Shown: positions 10,837 to 21,600 of the stretch, piece by piece
Numbering within the stretch: position 1 is the stretch's first letter
Layout: each line of letters begins with the position of its first letter
Assembly (NCBI GenBank): GCA_000611775.1
Contig: KK106982.1
Location: 682,001 to 746,000, forward strand
Length of the DNA stretch: 64,000 nt
Reading direction: 5' to 3'
Origin: Umbilicaria muhlenbergii
Lineage: Eukaryota; Ascomycota; Lecanoromycetes; Umbilicariales; Umbilicariaceae
Made by a program: the position numbers and the translations under genes
Notes under the pieces: model-generated
The model's database searches: none
Told to the model about the DNA's origin: nothing
Seen by the model: only the letters and a program-made list of their open reading frames with translations

Positions 10837-12118
10837 TCACTTCCAAACCAAAGCTGTGCCTTTGAGATCCTGCCAGGTGGTATTTTTGCCAAAGTTGGAA
10901 ACCTTGCTTGCATTGACCCTTCTATTGGTCCAATCCTTACTCAGCATTTGTTCTTCTTTGAAAGGGTTCTCAAGCTTTGGGATGAGATTGCTATTCAGTC
11001 GTCTCAATAGAATCTCGTCCTCCGGTCGGAGAAAGTATCCAAGAGAGTACTTCAGTGCTGGATTCCTTGCGCCTTCTGGGGACGATGGTCTCAACTCCGC
11101 ATTGCTCATCTTCACTACCCGATGCTGGCACGAACGGAACAGGCCATTCGTGAATTTGGCAAGGGTATCACCGACGTTGACAATGGCGTTATCAGGACGT
11201 GGTTCAACAAACTTCCAAGTCTTTGAGATCGGATCCATAAGCTGCAGGCCAGGTGTATCCGTCAAGAGCAACGTCAAAGTTCCGAAATCGGTATGTGGTA
11301 TGAGCAGAACAGACGAGCAGGCACTGAGAGTGCCCGAGGGACTACTCTCTGGTTGCGGAGAGTACTTGACAAGGCGCAGATGGTCGCCTGACTGGCCTTC
11401 CAGCCGGTGGAAGGTCTCCAAATGCTCAGTGTCGTCAAGTTTGAGAATAGAAGAAAGAATTGACAGGACCATGTTGAGGATACTGTGGGAGCCAAGTACA
11501 AACGCTCGGCAGCTTTCTAAATTCTTATCTTCCACGATGCCGAGTGACTTGTACGACAAGCAGCCTGGGTCAAAAATGTCTGTTTTCGATATCTATCGAA
11601 GTCGTCAAACACGCACAAACAGCAGTGAAAGAACGACGTGTGCTCACATTGAGGAACTCATTTTGATCACGATTTCCCTTGTCGTCAACCACATTCGCGC
11701 CACGTGGCTTGTACCTGAATCGGACGTCAGCCCCTCGGTGCAACTATGAAGGCCCACTCCCATTTTTACTGATTCAAATTGAAGGAATGTTTGAGCCTTA
11801 CCCGAAGTATGTGCCCGTTGACTCCATTGAGATCTTCATTTTCTCGGTCTCCCGTAAAGCAAAGAACTTTTCACCCAACGTGAACAAATCCTTGATTGCA
11901 TGGGACGGCCATTCTGAGCATCCGGCGTAGTCCAAGTAGAAGAAGCCGTGTGAGACGCAAACATTGAAAAGGCTTGCTTGTTCATCAGGCTCATTTTCGC
12001 TGAGCTTGAGCAGCGAGAGAGTTGGAATTGACGCAAGGTCGCACATGTTGTTAGGAACTTGTCCGGTGATGAGTCTCAGATGGTGGAAGCAGGTCTTGAA
12101 ATCCGCCCGTTCGTCCAC
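10837..12118 (-). CDS. 2-oxoglutarate/Fe(II)-dependent dioxygenase (isopenicillin-N-synthase-like)
   Basis: Minus-strand exons 12118-11802, 11714-11648 and 11547-10837 give about 364 aa. The first intron (GTAAGG...CAG) is phase 2. The second has a strong GTGAGC donor; its acceptor is less sure, with AAG at 11548 chosen because it keeps the frame. The N-domain (SIPTLSLLKL, then SHGFFYLDYAG) is the DIOX_N type. The catalytic barrel has HTDFGT (His213, Asp215) and the distal His270 in CQHRVV, the iron triad. The 2OG-anchoring R-x-S motif reads K-Y-S at about 294, a conservative change. Family members oxidise small molecules in secondary metabolism or hormone-like pathways; the substrate is unknown. 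It is convergent with the NLR (166 bp between stops) and divergent from the next oxygenase, sharing an upstream region of about 650 bp. An inner ATG (MCDLASIP) could be the true start. Confidence 0.8.
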
Positions 12119-12774
12119 GATCTACTTCGAGCTAGCGCAGAGATCATCGGTCTAGATTTCAGACTTGGAAGAGCGGGGTTCAGGCGCCCTTTCAAACTAA
12201 GTGGCAGTTTCGCGAACCTCAAAAAATTGCTTGAATAGAAATTGAATTAAATTACCCACACCTCAACGCCATGATTTACAGTGCTATCTTTCTCATTTGG
12301 CTCGTCAAGATCAGAAGAAGTGAGTATTACATATGAGGGTTCTATAGTGCATTTGCAGCAGTGGTTGTTGCTATTTTACAGAGAAAGGGGTGGAGGAAGA
12401 AAAAAGAGGGGGGGGGCAGGAGTCACGCTACTAAGCGAAACTGCCCTGGGGTCTCCCTCCCGGGTGATCTCCTTTGGTAGCGAGAGTGAATCCCATCTCC
12501 TCGTTCGAGTCACCTGCATATCCAGTGATTGGACGTCGGAGTGCCACATGGTCATGACTGCCCTCACTCCACAAGGCTGAAAATCGAGATAAGAAACTGT
12601 TCCCAACGGGAGGAGGTCCAGAGTGGCGCAGGATCCTGCAGAAGAAAATGCAGCAAGAGATAAGGGGAGTTCACTCTGGACATATAGGAGTTTGTGCCAT
12701 GATGTGACGATGACTCTTTCTGAATTTATTATGTTCTTGCAAACCTCAGACTCGGTTTCGTCTTCTGAGACAGG
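12119..12774. promoter_or_regulatory. Shared divergent promoter of two oxygenase genes
   Basis: This 656-bp interval lies between the start codons of two head-to-head 2OG oxygenase genes. It contains an inverted CCAAT box (GATTGG near 12527), a purine/G tract (GGTGGAGGAAG... with eight Gs, about 12391-12418) and AT-rich stretches near 12220-12270. No ORF in it has a recognisable product. The arrangement suggests co-regulation, which is inference. Confidence 0.45.
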
Positions 12775-13904
12775 ATGCAACTACCAGTCATTGATTTAGC
12801 CGACTTCGTCTCAAGCGATGCCGAGAAAAGATCCGCGGTTGTAGACAAAGTCACCAATGCATGCAAACGAAATGGCTTCTTCCAGCTTGTGAACCATGGT
12901 GTGTCGGCTGAGCTACGCAAAAAGATAATGTGTGCTGTGTACCACCTGTTTGCTCTGCCGGAAAGCGTCAAACTTGACCTTAGTTTGTCCAAATCACCCA
13001 AAAACAGAGGTATGCTGACACCATTCATTCAAAATCGTGATGACATCTTAGCCTAAGCCTGGTTGTATGCATAGGATACTCGGGCCTGTGCAATCAGCAG
13101 CTTGACCCCAAAGGACTCCCCGACCTCAAGGAGTCGTTCTACATCAGTGAGGACACCAGTACTTCTGGAAACTTGTATCCTCCTGAAGACTCCCTGCCTG
13201 ATTTTCATGAAACCACGTCCACTTACTATAAAACGATGGTTCAACTCTCTCAGAAGCTGTTTCAAATGTTGGCGTTAGCGCTTGAGCAACCAGAAGACTT
13301 CTTTGACCATTATTCTGGTGCTGACGGAACTTTCTCGAGCACTTTTGGGAGCACTTTGCGTCTTGTTCACTATCCTTCATCCGAGACGAGTCTGGATGGT
13401 CAGCTCAGCTGTGGTGCTCATACTGATTTTGGAACAAGTGAGTCAATCCTAGTAGTGTTCCTTCGCTTTCGTGGACACTGACTACGGTCAGTCACAATCC
13501 TGCTTCTGGACGAGGTTCAGGGCCTCGAGATCTTGAACCAGGCCAACGGGGAATGGCAGCCGGTCGAGAACAGGGAGGATTCATTCGTTGTTAATATTGG
13601 AGACCTCATGCAGCGGTGGTCGAACGACAGATTTGTGTCTGCATATCATCGGTATTTGTATATGTGTCTTTGATCATGTTCTCTTCTGATGTCGCTCGAC
13701 AGAGTGCGATCATGCGGTCCTGGATCGAGGTACTCCGTGCCATTCTTCTTCAATGGGAATTACGACTTCGAAATCGTTCCAATCCAAATACCATGCAAGG
13801 AGAAGACGAACGATCGACAGCAGTATGATGCGATAACGGTTGGGGAACATATTCGAAAACGAATTCGCGACACACATATAGATGTGGAAAAGGCAAAGGC
13901 TTAG
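12775..13904 (+). CDS. 2-oxoglutarate/Fe(II)-dependent dioxygenase
   Basis: Four exons, 12775-13009, 13075-13437, 13492-13651 and 13703-13904, give 319 aa. The introns are 65, 54 and 51 nt, with GT donors and TAG/CAG/CAG acceptors. All three splices keep the family reading frame (e.g. HTDFGT-ITILLLDEVQGLE across intron 2). The N-terminus MQLPVIDLADF and NGFFQLVNHGV are the DIOX_N domain. Iron ligands are His194 and Asp196 (AHTDFG) and His252 (AYHRV); the 2OG-binding Arg262/Ser264 lie in SRYSVPFF. The length is normal for the isopenicillin-N-synthase-like superfamily, and the enzyme should be soluble. It is divergent from the other oxygenase, from which it differs in sequence and intron positions, so this is not a recent duplication. 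The substrate is unknown. Base composition is host-like with no sign of RIP. Confidence 0.88.
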
Positions 13905-14686
13905 ACGAGCACTCTTCACGTTAGGAGCATCATTGTCACTGCCCTGTGGTGATCTTTTCAAGGGTATTCGTCCCCCTTGCCCAATGCCGTGTTCCCCAAA
14001 ATGTAGTGAACAGAATAGCTTTAAGCTTAAACACGATGGACATAAGCGGTGCTGAATATAAGGCGTTTCACAAATGCAAGGCGCTGCGAAAGTAACGTCG
14101 TGTGCAACGCAAGAAATGTACAAGTGTTCGCGACGATGAACTTTCGACGAGACAGACTTGAGAGTCAGCACGCCAGAATTCCTGCCTAGAAACGATACCT
14201 GGCCGAAGCGGTCCGTTGCCGGTATCGGCTTGTTTTCAAGGTCTTGCACATTTGCCTCAGGCTGCATCAGGTAGCAGCCGGGAAGCTCTGAGGCTCGGGA
14301 ACAAAAGTCGTGGTACAGCAAATATGTTACCCTGTAGTTCTGTCGAAATAACACCATACATAGATCTGAAAGTGCCCAGAATTTTCAAAGCGATCAAGGA
14401 GTACTCGCTCTAAAAGCCCTGCAGAACTTGGACAATTAAGGTGCTGTCATTGTGAACATATCATAACTGCTATTCCAGACATCTCTACTGTTACTGAGCG
14501 CTCAAGCGAGTCTGACTGTACCACGACTTTTGTTCCCGAGCCTCACTCCCGATGTCCGCCGGAGACCAACGCTAAAATTGTGGATTCTTTCTCAGACTTC
14601 GGTGCGATGAAACTCCGTTCGCGCTTCACTGAGCAGTAACGATCAACGCTTCCCAAAACTGCATAGCCGAGCAACGTTTCTCCAAG
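13905..14686. other. Intergenic region with a 30-bp perfect inverted repeat
   Basis: About 780 bp between the oxygenase stop and the CMD-like start. A 215-aa open frame runs through it on the minus strand (13710-14357), but it overlaps the oxygenase last exon and resembles no family I know. The region contains the inverted repeat listed separately and probably the promoter of the CMD-like gene. Confidence 0.4.
14289..14545. repeat. Perfect 30-bp inverted repeat with 197-bp spacer
   Basis: The arm 14289-14318 (starts TGAGGCTCGGGAACAAAAGT) is exactly complementary to 14516-14545 (ends TTTTGTTCCCGAGCCTCA). The arms could form a hairpin. The sequence just outside the arms is not shared, so it is not an obvious transposon end. 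It lies about 140-400 bp upstream of the CMD-like start codon. Confidence 0.9.
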
Positions 14687-15791
14687 ATGCAACGACTGCC
14701 ACTTCGTCCCCACCGCTTTGGGACCGCACTGGTGCAGAGCAAGCTTCCACGTCCGACTCGAAACTCAATGTTTCTCATTAGGGCCTCTTCTACCCCAGTA
14801 TCAATGACAAGGATGCGACCATTCTTCTCATGGTTCGCCGCTCAAAAGCTCGATCCCTCGAAGCTCTTTGTGAAAGCAGAAGAGAGTTTTCCCGCGAGAT
14901 GGCGCAAAGACGGATGGTATCTCACAACAGTACCCGACCTAATACTTGGTTGCCTGGACATTCAAACTGACTATCTCAATGCCAGGTTGCTGCGCTGATT
15001 GGAAGTGGACAGCAAACCCATGTTGGCGAGCTGTACCAACACCTGCTCAGAACCGAGCAATTCCAGACTATAGAATCAAGACAGAGACTGGTCAGACGGT
15101 TGAGAGAGGCCATGATCAAGTGCATCATTCTCAATGGTATCCCGGTCGTGATGGAAGCTTTTCAGTCACTTGCGAAGGTGGAGCAGCCAGAGGACCAGGA
15201 CCATTCGTTCACGAGGTATGATAGACAATTTCATTACTCATTTGACATTTCGTGCTTCTGCCTTGCGTGCAAAACGACACAGCCTTGGATATCGATTGAC
15301 TTTCTCCGCAGGGAAGGATGGCAGCCCAATGTGGAGAACCACCGCAGAGCCATGAAGGTCCTCGAAACGCTCTACAGAGACGAAAATGACAAGATCTGGG
15401 CCACGTTCGGCGCGCATAGAGACATCCGTACGTTTACAGCACAAGATTCTCCTGAATTTGTCGCAGTTTCCTTCACATCAGCTGTTTTGTGGACGGTGAG
15501 ACTAACTGTTGTGCTGTGATAGCGTGGATTTCGGTTGCAATCTCTTATGGGCTTTTCCTTGCCGATCACACCGTACTCAACATTCAAGAATCAGAACTTG
15601 TCATCCTGCCTGCGATTATGTGCCAGAATCTGAAGGGTGCAACACAGTGGCATTTGAGAGGGTGTCTTAGGGTAGGAATGACGAGAGGAGAAGTCGATGA
15701 CGTGCAGAAGGTGGTTGAAGCGATAACGGCATTTGGAAGACGTGAGCCACTCCACGTTGGCCGAGTCTGGGATATTGAAGAAGATACTTGA
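14687..15791 (+). CDS. Carboxymuconolactone-decarboxylase-like (AhpD-like) protein
   Basis: Exons 14687-14929, 14986-15215, 15312-15427 and 15523-15791 give 285 aa. All three introns have GT...AG borders and restore one continuous family-like frame (WYLTT-VAALIGSG; HSFTR-EGWQ; AHRDI-PWISVAISYGL). The motifs LREAMIKCIILNGIP, GLFLADHTVL, ELVILPAIMCQN and WHLRG are typical of the fungal CMD-like family. The redox CxxC of true AhpD enzymes is absent, so neither decarboxylase nor peroxidase activity can be assumed. The first 45 residues are rich in Arg and lack acidic residues, as in a mitochondrial targeting peptide. Downstream Met codons at 'MTRMRPFF' are alternative starts. No RIP is seen. The function is unknown; a role in redox or in a small metabolic group with the neighbouring oxygenases is inference. 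Confidence 0.85.
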
Positions 15792-16265
15792 ACTGGGGGG
15801 CGGGTGATGCTCGAGCGGGTGCTGTCACGGAACGTGAGTGAGGCCTGAAATGGTAACAACAAGATAGTAATATTGAAAAAGATGTTATACGAAGAGCTAT
15901 GGGGGTGCTGAAACTGGGCACCCGCGCATCACTGTCTAAAGTTGACGAAAAAGACACAACTGAACAACTGGTCAGAGACTGCATAATTAGCTCATCGGAG
16001 GAAGCGGGGGAATGCACCTGAGCAGAGGGTGAACAGCCTGAGCAGTGGGTCAGCGGAGGTTGATTCGCGCCTGAGCAAGGGCGGCGACGCCTACTAATCG
16101 AGATGTGACTCCAGCAAAAACTTCTTATATCTGAATACCTTGGTATAAAAGGGACTACAGCTATCACTACACACTTTTGCACCAAGGACTTCGATCGTAG
16201 AGAGGCAATAGCGAATAACGAGCACAGTCCCACTCTCGATTCGCTAGCAACGCACTCCTACCCCC
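15792..16265. other. Intergenic 3' flank between CMD-like gene and fimbrin relic
   Basis: About 475 bp of host-like DNA between two converging 3' ends. A minus-strand open frame (15667-16233) overlaps the CMD-like last exon and has no family features. There is a TATA-like tataaaagg at about 16143, but no gene starts after it. Confidence 0.4.
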
Positions 16266-16633
16266 CTACATCTTCTCATAAGTCGCCATCAGAGAACCTA
16301 CGTCCCATTAGTCCAAACCCCCCACCCAAAAGACATGAAAAAAAGAGACCAGGAGAGAGACTCACCGATAAAAGTAACCATCAACCGACCCCTCACCTGA
16401 CAAATATCCTCCGGCACCAACCAAATCGTCGCCCCCATCTTCCTCGCAATACTAATCGCCAACTTCGCATTCGCGTACGCCTCCTCGTCGCTCCTCCCCG
16501 CCGTCACAAGCTCATAATCCACATACGAGCTCTTCATCCCGTTCAGCACATCCAGCAAAAACACGCCACTCCTGATCGCCTAGTCCTTGAAACTGCGGAT
16601 ACTACTACTCTTACCGCCCTTACTGCCGCAAGG
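16266..16633 (-). pseudogene. 3' end of a fimbrin (actin-bundling protein) gene, truncated
   Basis: On the minus strand, 16633-16366 reads IRSFKD, GVFLLDVLNGMKSSYVDY and DEEAYANAKLAISIARKMG, then IWLVPEDIC. This is the last calponin-homology domain of fimbrin (yeast Sac6). A 68-nt intron (16365-16298, donor GTGAGT, acceptor TAG) leads to the authentic C-terminus GSLMATYEKM and a stop at 16266. Keeping the intron shows that this is genomic DNA, not a retrocopy. The gene is cut off upstream at about 16633, where DEAH-helicase sequence begins, and an in-frame TAG follows FKD (a CAG-to-TAG change is likely). Only about 100 of roughly 600 residues remain, so it cannot make fimbrin. An intact gene must exist elsewhere, because fimbrin is a conserved actin-patch protein. 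Confidence 0.85.
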
Positions 16634-16756
16634 AGCTGTATCCTGAAGGTGTAGATGGGTAGACTCTTTCTAGTGTCTTCAATAGAGGCAGCCTTTCTCT
16701 CCCCGGCCTTCAGCTGCTCTTGGAGGAAACGCTGCTCTTTGGTCAATGCCTTGGTG
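16634..16756 (-). pseudogene. Fragment of a DEAH-box splicing helicase (Prp2-like)
   Basis: About 40 codons on the minus strand read EQRFLQEQLKAGERKAASIE and then DTRKSLPIYTFR. This is the conserved block just before the helicase P-loop in Prp2/Prp16/Prp22-type spliceosomal DEAH ATPases (family form IEETRKSLPIY.FRDQ). The Asp expected after TFR reads Ile. The fragment stops before the GETGSGKT motif and joins fimbrin sequence in another frame. It lies between two unrelated fragments, so it is a translocated scrap rather than a gene. Confidence 0.75.
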
Positions 16757-16985
16757 AATTGAACGAATCCCTAGACACATCCAAAAGATCATTGAACTGA
16801 AGGCGGGCAGTGAGTATAAAGAGGGCCGAGAGGATGAGGATTCTTGTTCACGAAAGACCAATTGACAACGGCAGTGAGGTACTGTAGCTCCGGACCCTGC
16901 TGGTCAAGCCAGTCAAAATCTTCAGCCAGTTGAGGCTACTCCTGGCCCTTTTCCTTCTTCTTCTTCTCCTTCACCTTCTTCTCCC
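16757..16985 (+). mobile_element. Mariner transposase fragment
   Basis: About 230 bp matches the 3' coding part of the mariner at 2293-4409 (positions about 3740-3975), from the 'gaattgaacgaatcc' segment through 'attgaactgaaggcgggcag' to the pyrimidine-rich Ser/Pro stretch. It keeps more CpG than the longer copy. No TIR is present. It separates the helicase scrap from the deaminase relic. Confidence 0.75.
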
Positions 16986-17676
16986 ATCAAGTTGCTCCTT
17001 AATCTCCTCTCGAATTCTCATGTTCAAATTATTCATTGTGTCATTCCGACGCTGAATTGCCTCAAGGTCTAGCTCATCAAAAATATCTGAAAGTCACCAG
17101 CGAAGGTATAACTTATTGTGGTAAGCTGACAGCATAAAGCTCATACTTTGAGCATGAAATATTGATAACATGAAAAGCAGGCTGACTTGTTGCATTCAAT
17201 ATACCTGTCTTCACCCACGAACTTATATCTCCTACGGATGAACAGGTCTAATAAGCGTAGTTGTGCATGAACATGAGATTCCAAAGCACAATTCTCCGTA
17301 AGCCCGGCATCCAGGTTAAGTTCATATGAGGAGTTCATGAGCTTTAGGGCATCACGATATTGTAGCAGCTGAGAGGACATCAAAACATACTACCTTTGAA
17401 TTCATAACTGGCAGTCTAAAATGAAGCCCTTACTGGTAAACACGGACACGAAAAGCATGCCAAGAATGAAACATACACAAGCATATCAACACTTGTATGA
17501 TTCAATCAACTAGTCAGACCTTTCTGAATCTTCTCTCACTCCTCAACGACAAAACGCACTCTACCACTCAATTCAAGCAGAGTGCTTGAAAGAATTGCGT
17601 ACTGAAAGCTTGTTGCATCAAGGAAGTCACAAAAGTTCTTGTGAATGACAGAAACAAGCTCAGTCCTTATTAAGAG
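16986..17676 (-). pseudogene. OTT_1508-like deaminase family relic
   Basis: On the minus strand, 17680-17545 reads RTELVSVIHKNFCDFLDA and SSTLLELSGRVRFVVEE. After a splice acceptor (CTCTCAG), 17383-17141 reads QYRDALKLMNSSYELN, HVHAQLRLLDLF and DRYIECNKSACFSCYQYF. A 60-nt intron then leads to FDELDLEAIQRRND and REEIKEQLD. The CxxxxCxxC zinc-ligand cysteines and the region order fit the fungal OTT_1508-like deaminase family. The usual HxE catalytic motif reads H-A-Q, so the catalytic Glu is missing. The 5' part is absent: a Copia LTR abuts at 17677, and the 3' end abuts the mariner scrap. It is most likely a pseudogene interrupted by transposons. Confidence 0.7.
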
Positions 17677-17937
17677 TGTTGTATAGAACGATTATTTAGA
17701 GGCCAAATAAATGTATTATTGCACTAGCTAAATATCGGTCCAAAATTGAATAAAATAAACGTAAGGAAGAAAGCAGAAACTTGAGGCTTTTGAGCTGTTA
17801 ATATACATGTTTAGGAGCTTTTCGCTAAGCTTAGACATATGTACGCTCATGACGTGACTGCTTTTCCCGCTAGAATCCCTGCTCTAAACCTCTGCCTCAA
17901 TGACGTCTACTCAGCGGTGAATCAGTGAATTTTAACA
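17677..17937 (-). repeat. LTR of Ty1/Copia fossil
   Basis: The 261-bp segment begins TGTT and ends AACA, and is preceded on the minus strand by a purine tract (gaagagggag at 17938-17947), as expected for the 3' LTR of a minus-strand element. It is less RIP-mutated than the element body. The flanking pentamer on the left is aagag; the partner LTR is not in view, so the target duplication cannot be confirmed. Confidence 0.65.
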
Positions 17938-18387
17938 CTCCCTCTTCAGCTTCGCTGCCAGCGGCTTTCAGGGGTAACTCTAAAACATAAAGCAAATAAA
18001 ATAATGTTAATGAGCGTTAGATTTGACCTCTGTAAGTGGTAAGTAAAATGGCGGCCAAAATGACTCAACTAGAATTGAAATAAAAACATGAGTTGACAAC
18101 CACGTGCTCTGAAGACCTAGGGGATTCATTGAAGAGGGATTTCAGTACACTCTTTCAAATGGCTGTACTGACTAAACTTGAAAAAACAGTCCTGAAAAAC
18201 CCTAGGCGTTGATGAGATCAAGTAGAGAAAGTTCAGTTTAAAATTTCTCCCTCATAAGTGACTTCATCAAGCAGTCAACAGGCATATTAGCAGTAGAGAT
18301 GTAAATAAGTTTGATAAGATCATCTTTTAAGACTTCTTTTATGTAGTAATACTGTACATCAATATACTTGATCTGAGCATAAAATTC

Positions 18388-18668
18388 TGTCAGGGCCATC
18401 ATATAATAGTATGACAGTATGACAGGTACAACACTATAGTACAACATTATAATACAACATTATATAAACATGATGACTCAGCGCCTAGCGCCTTGACATC
18501 AAGTGAAAACTCTTCACAAGGAGGTTTGAAAACCTGCTTCCTCAGTGATCAGTTTTTGCCACTGAATAGAAGACATATAATCACTGCATTAACCCTTTCA
18601 TAATTATATTGTTTATAACACTCTGTTCAACACTTATATAATGACTGTCATACACTCAGTCTCTTATA
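18388..18668 (+). repeat. 5' LTR of Gypsy G1
   Basis: 281 bp starting TGTCAGGGCC and directly repeated at 24595-24865. The 5-bp target duplication aattc precedes it at 18383-18387. Confidence 0.9.
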
Positions 18669-21600
18669 TACTGATCACTCAGTACCTTCAGGTGAACGGT
18701 CATGTCAGAAGCAAAATAAGACATGATGACATCAACACTTCAATCTCATCAGATTAATGAAATAGTTAATAATCAAGCTGAAGCAAGCCCTTCAATTAGC
18801 AGGTTTACATTATCAGTCATTAATATTTTTATTTCTGACATTGAAGATGATGAGCATGAACACATCACTGCAGGCAACTTTAATGACATCATTAAAAATC
18901 TTGAGGCAGTCACTGCTCACAATCAAGAGGTCATTGAGTGTCAGTGATTACAATTATGACATGTATGACAAGAAATTGAGTTCAAGAATAATAAAAGACA
19001 GCTTTAAAAGTTTAATCAATATCTGCAAGAAGGTCCTTCAACTACAATAAACTTAAAAAACAACACAAGTTCATCACATGAATTATGATGTTGAATTATG
19101 ACAGACATCACACCTCCCTCTTTTCAACATCTTGTAAAGTCATGAGAGCCTCATCTTTATGCAGGAGGCATCAAAGTCATGAGATGAAAACTTTAAAAAT
19201 ACTTGAATGAAATCAATCAGAACTGAGAACTGATGTCAGAGTAATTTTTTACTGAATGAGATTTCATCATCTGAGCAGGTACCTACTTAAAGAAAACAGT
19301 CATGAGTGATTAATAAAAGCAGAAAAAGCAGCATGATCACATTTAAATCATTTATGATAATTTTTTAAAGATTTTAAAAAAGAACTTATCTCCTGATGAA
19401 GATACAAATGAATGAAATATCATCATCTTTAATGCAGTTGAATTTTATAACAATAATATAATCATCTTTTAATATGATAAATTATCAGAACTCTACTGCT
19501 TTCTTTTAATTTTACATAAAGAGATCAGCAAGATGCTCATTTAAAATTACTGATGATTAAAACTTTCACATCACATCTTGACTGAACTATGATGTTGAGA
19601 TTCAACACAGGTTGCAAGACAATTAATGCAAGAAATCTCAACACATTTTAACATCATCATTAATCATGAACTGTTTTGAAGTCACTCAGACATTAAAAAG
19701 GATCATCAGAACAAGATTGATGATATAAATAAAAATATGACATGAATGTCATATTATGACAAAAAAGAATCTCTCACTGAACAATAAACAATCTGCACTC
19801 AATTCACTTAAAACAGCTGCAGAAGAGAAAATAACTTATGAGATTTTTATTAAAAAAGTAACTGCAATCAGAGTCAAAACCTTAATCACTTATTAATCAT
19901 TGAAAGAACAATTATAATGATGACATAAACATTCATGACTTCCTCATGCTGACAAGGAAACTTTGTTTTAAAGAATGAAGTGAATATATGAAAAGCAGCA
20001 AACCTCTATATCAAGTGTGAAGTCATTAATTATTAAACAAATGAGTGTTTAATGAGATGATCAACAGCAGTCATTACTGCAGTTGATGTGAATAAATGAC
20101 TCATAATTAATCTTCAGCTCATCTTTTTATTTATCATTGATGATATCTTACATCTGATATCAGAGCAGTTAGAGGTAAACTCTCATATGACAAGAGATGA
20201 TTCAAAGAAAAAATACTCATATATTATTGACAACAGCAGTCAGGGTAATATAATTACATGAAATGTTGTTAATAAGTTGTCTCTACTGATTGAATCTTAT
20301 GAGGCTCAAGGTAATGCATGAGGTAATGTGATTGAGCTATTAAAGTCTGTCATACTAATGATTACAGCATATGACATTAACAGTTGATTTTATCACTATA
20401 ATAATTATTTCTTTATTACATAAAACAACACATCAGCTCTCTTTGTCCTCAAGTTATCATTTTTAGTTCATGCAAACTCAAATCACTATTATAATATGAG
20501 TAAATTCTTATGAAAAAAGTTAAAACATACTACTGCATGCTGTATATTCATTATCAGTGAAAAGAAGGTGTTGAAGAATGTTTTACATGTAAATAATCTC
20601 ATCATTACTGACTGCTTTATAGAGCTGGTGAACCTAGTGACTGATATGAAAAAATATACCCTTCAGATAAACTTATTACAGTATGATAAAGATAATAATG
20701 TGTATGACACATTATCACCTGAATATCATGAGTATATGAACATATTTCAAGCAGCTGAGAAGCAGTCTCTGCTTAAAAGAGGTTCACATGATCATGTCAT
20801 TAACTTAAAATCAGAGCAGCAACCTTCATTTAAAAAGTTATACTTGATGTCTTCAGCTGAACTCAATATACTAAAGGTATATTTAGATGACATTATGAAA
20901 ATAAATATAATTTGTAAATTAATATCACCTGCAGCTTCACCTATTATGTTTATACTGAAATCAGACAGCAGCTTATAATTAGTCATTAATTATAAGCACT
21001 TGAATGATATTATCATTAAAAATCACTACTTATTATTATTTATATCAGATATGTTGAATCATCTTCAGAGAGTTAAGAAGTTCATTAAGCTGAACTGTAA
21101 GAATGCATATAATTGAATATAAATCAAGGGTGAAGATGAGTGAAAAACAGCATTCTGAACATAATTTAATCTGTTTAAATATCTTGTTATGCTTTTCAGT
21201 CTTATGAATGCTCCTGCTATGTTTCAAGTTTTCATTGATAAGACATTTAATGAGTTCCTTGATATAATCTGCATGATTTATCTAGATGATATCCTGATCT
21301 TTAGCAAAAATGAATCTGAGTATGAGGAGCATGTATGACAAGTATTAATTATATTATAACATCATGATCTTTATCTTAAGATCAGCAAATGCTCATTTAA
21401 TACAACAGAAGTGAACTTCCTAGAGTTTAAGATTAATACTGAAGGCATACATATGAGTTCAAAAAGAATTCATGCTGTTAAAGAATGATTACTCTCAAAG
21501 AACATTCATGAACTGTAAGTTTTTTTAAGCTTTGTGAACTTCTTCTGAAGATTCATAAAAGATTATTCTTGCATAACAACATCACTGTTAAATCTTCTAA

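Noticed and set aside
10687-11749. Plus-strand ORFs of 107 and 342 codons
   Set aside because: They are shadows of the minus-strand oxygenase, whose iron-binding motifs and splice sites are clear.
13710-14357. 215-aa minus-strand ORF
   Set aside because: It overlaps the oxygenase last exon and contains one arm of the inverted repeat. There is no recognisable domain and no splice evidence.
15667-16233. 188-aa minus-strand ORF
   Set aside because: It overlaps the last exon of the CMD-like gene, is rich in Ser/Pro/Arg, and has no family motif; probably a shadow frame.
15823-16270. Possible solo LTR (TGTCACGGAA...CCCCCCTACA with a TATA-like motif)
   Set aside because: The apparent right end is the stop-codon region of the fimbrin relic, and the flanking 5-mers (ggtgc and tcttc) do not match.
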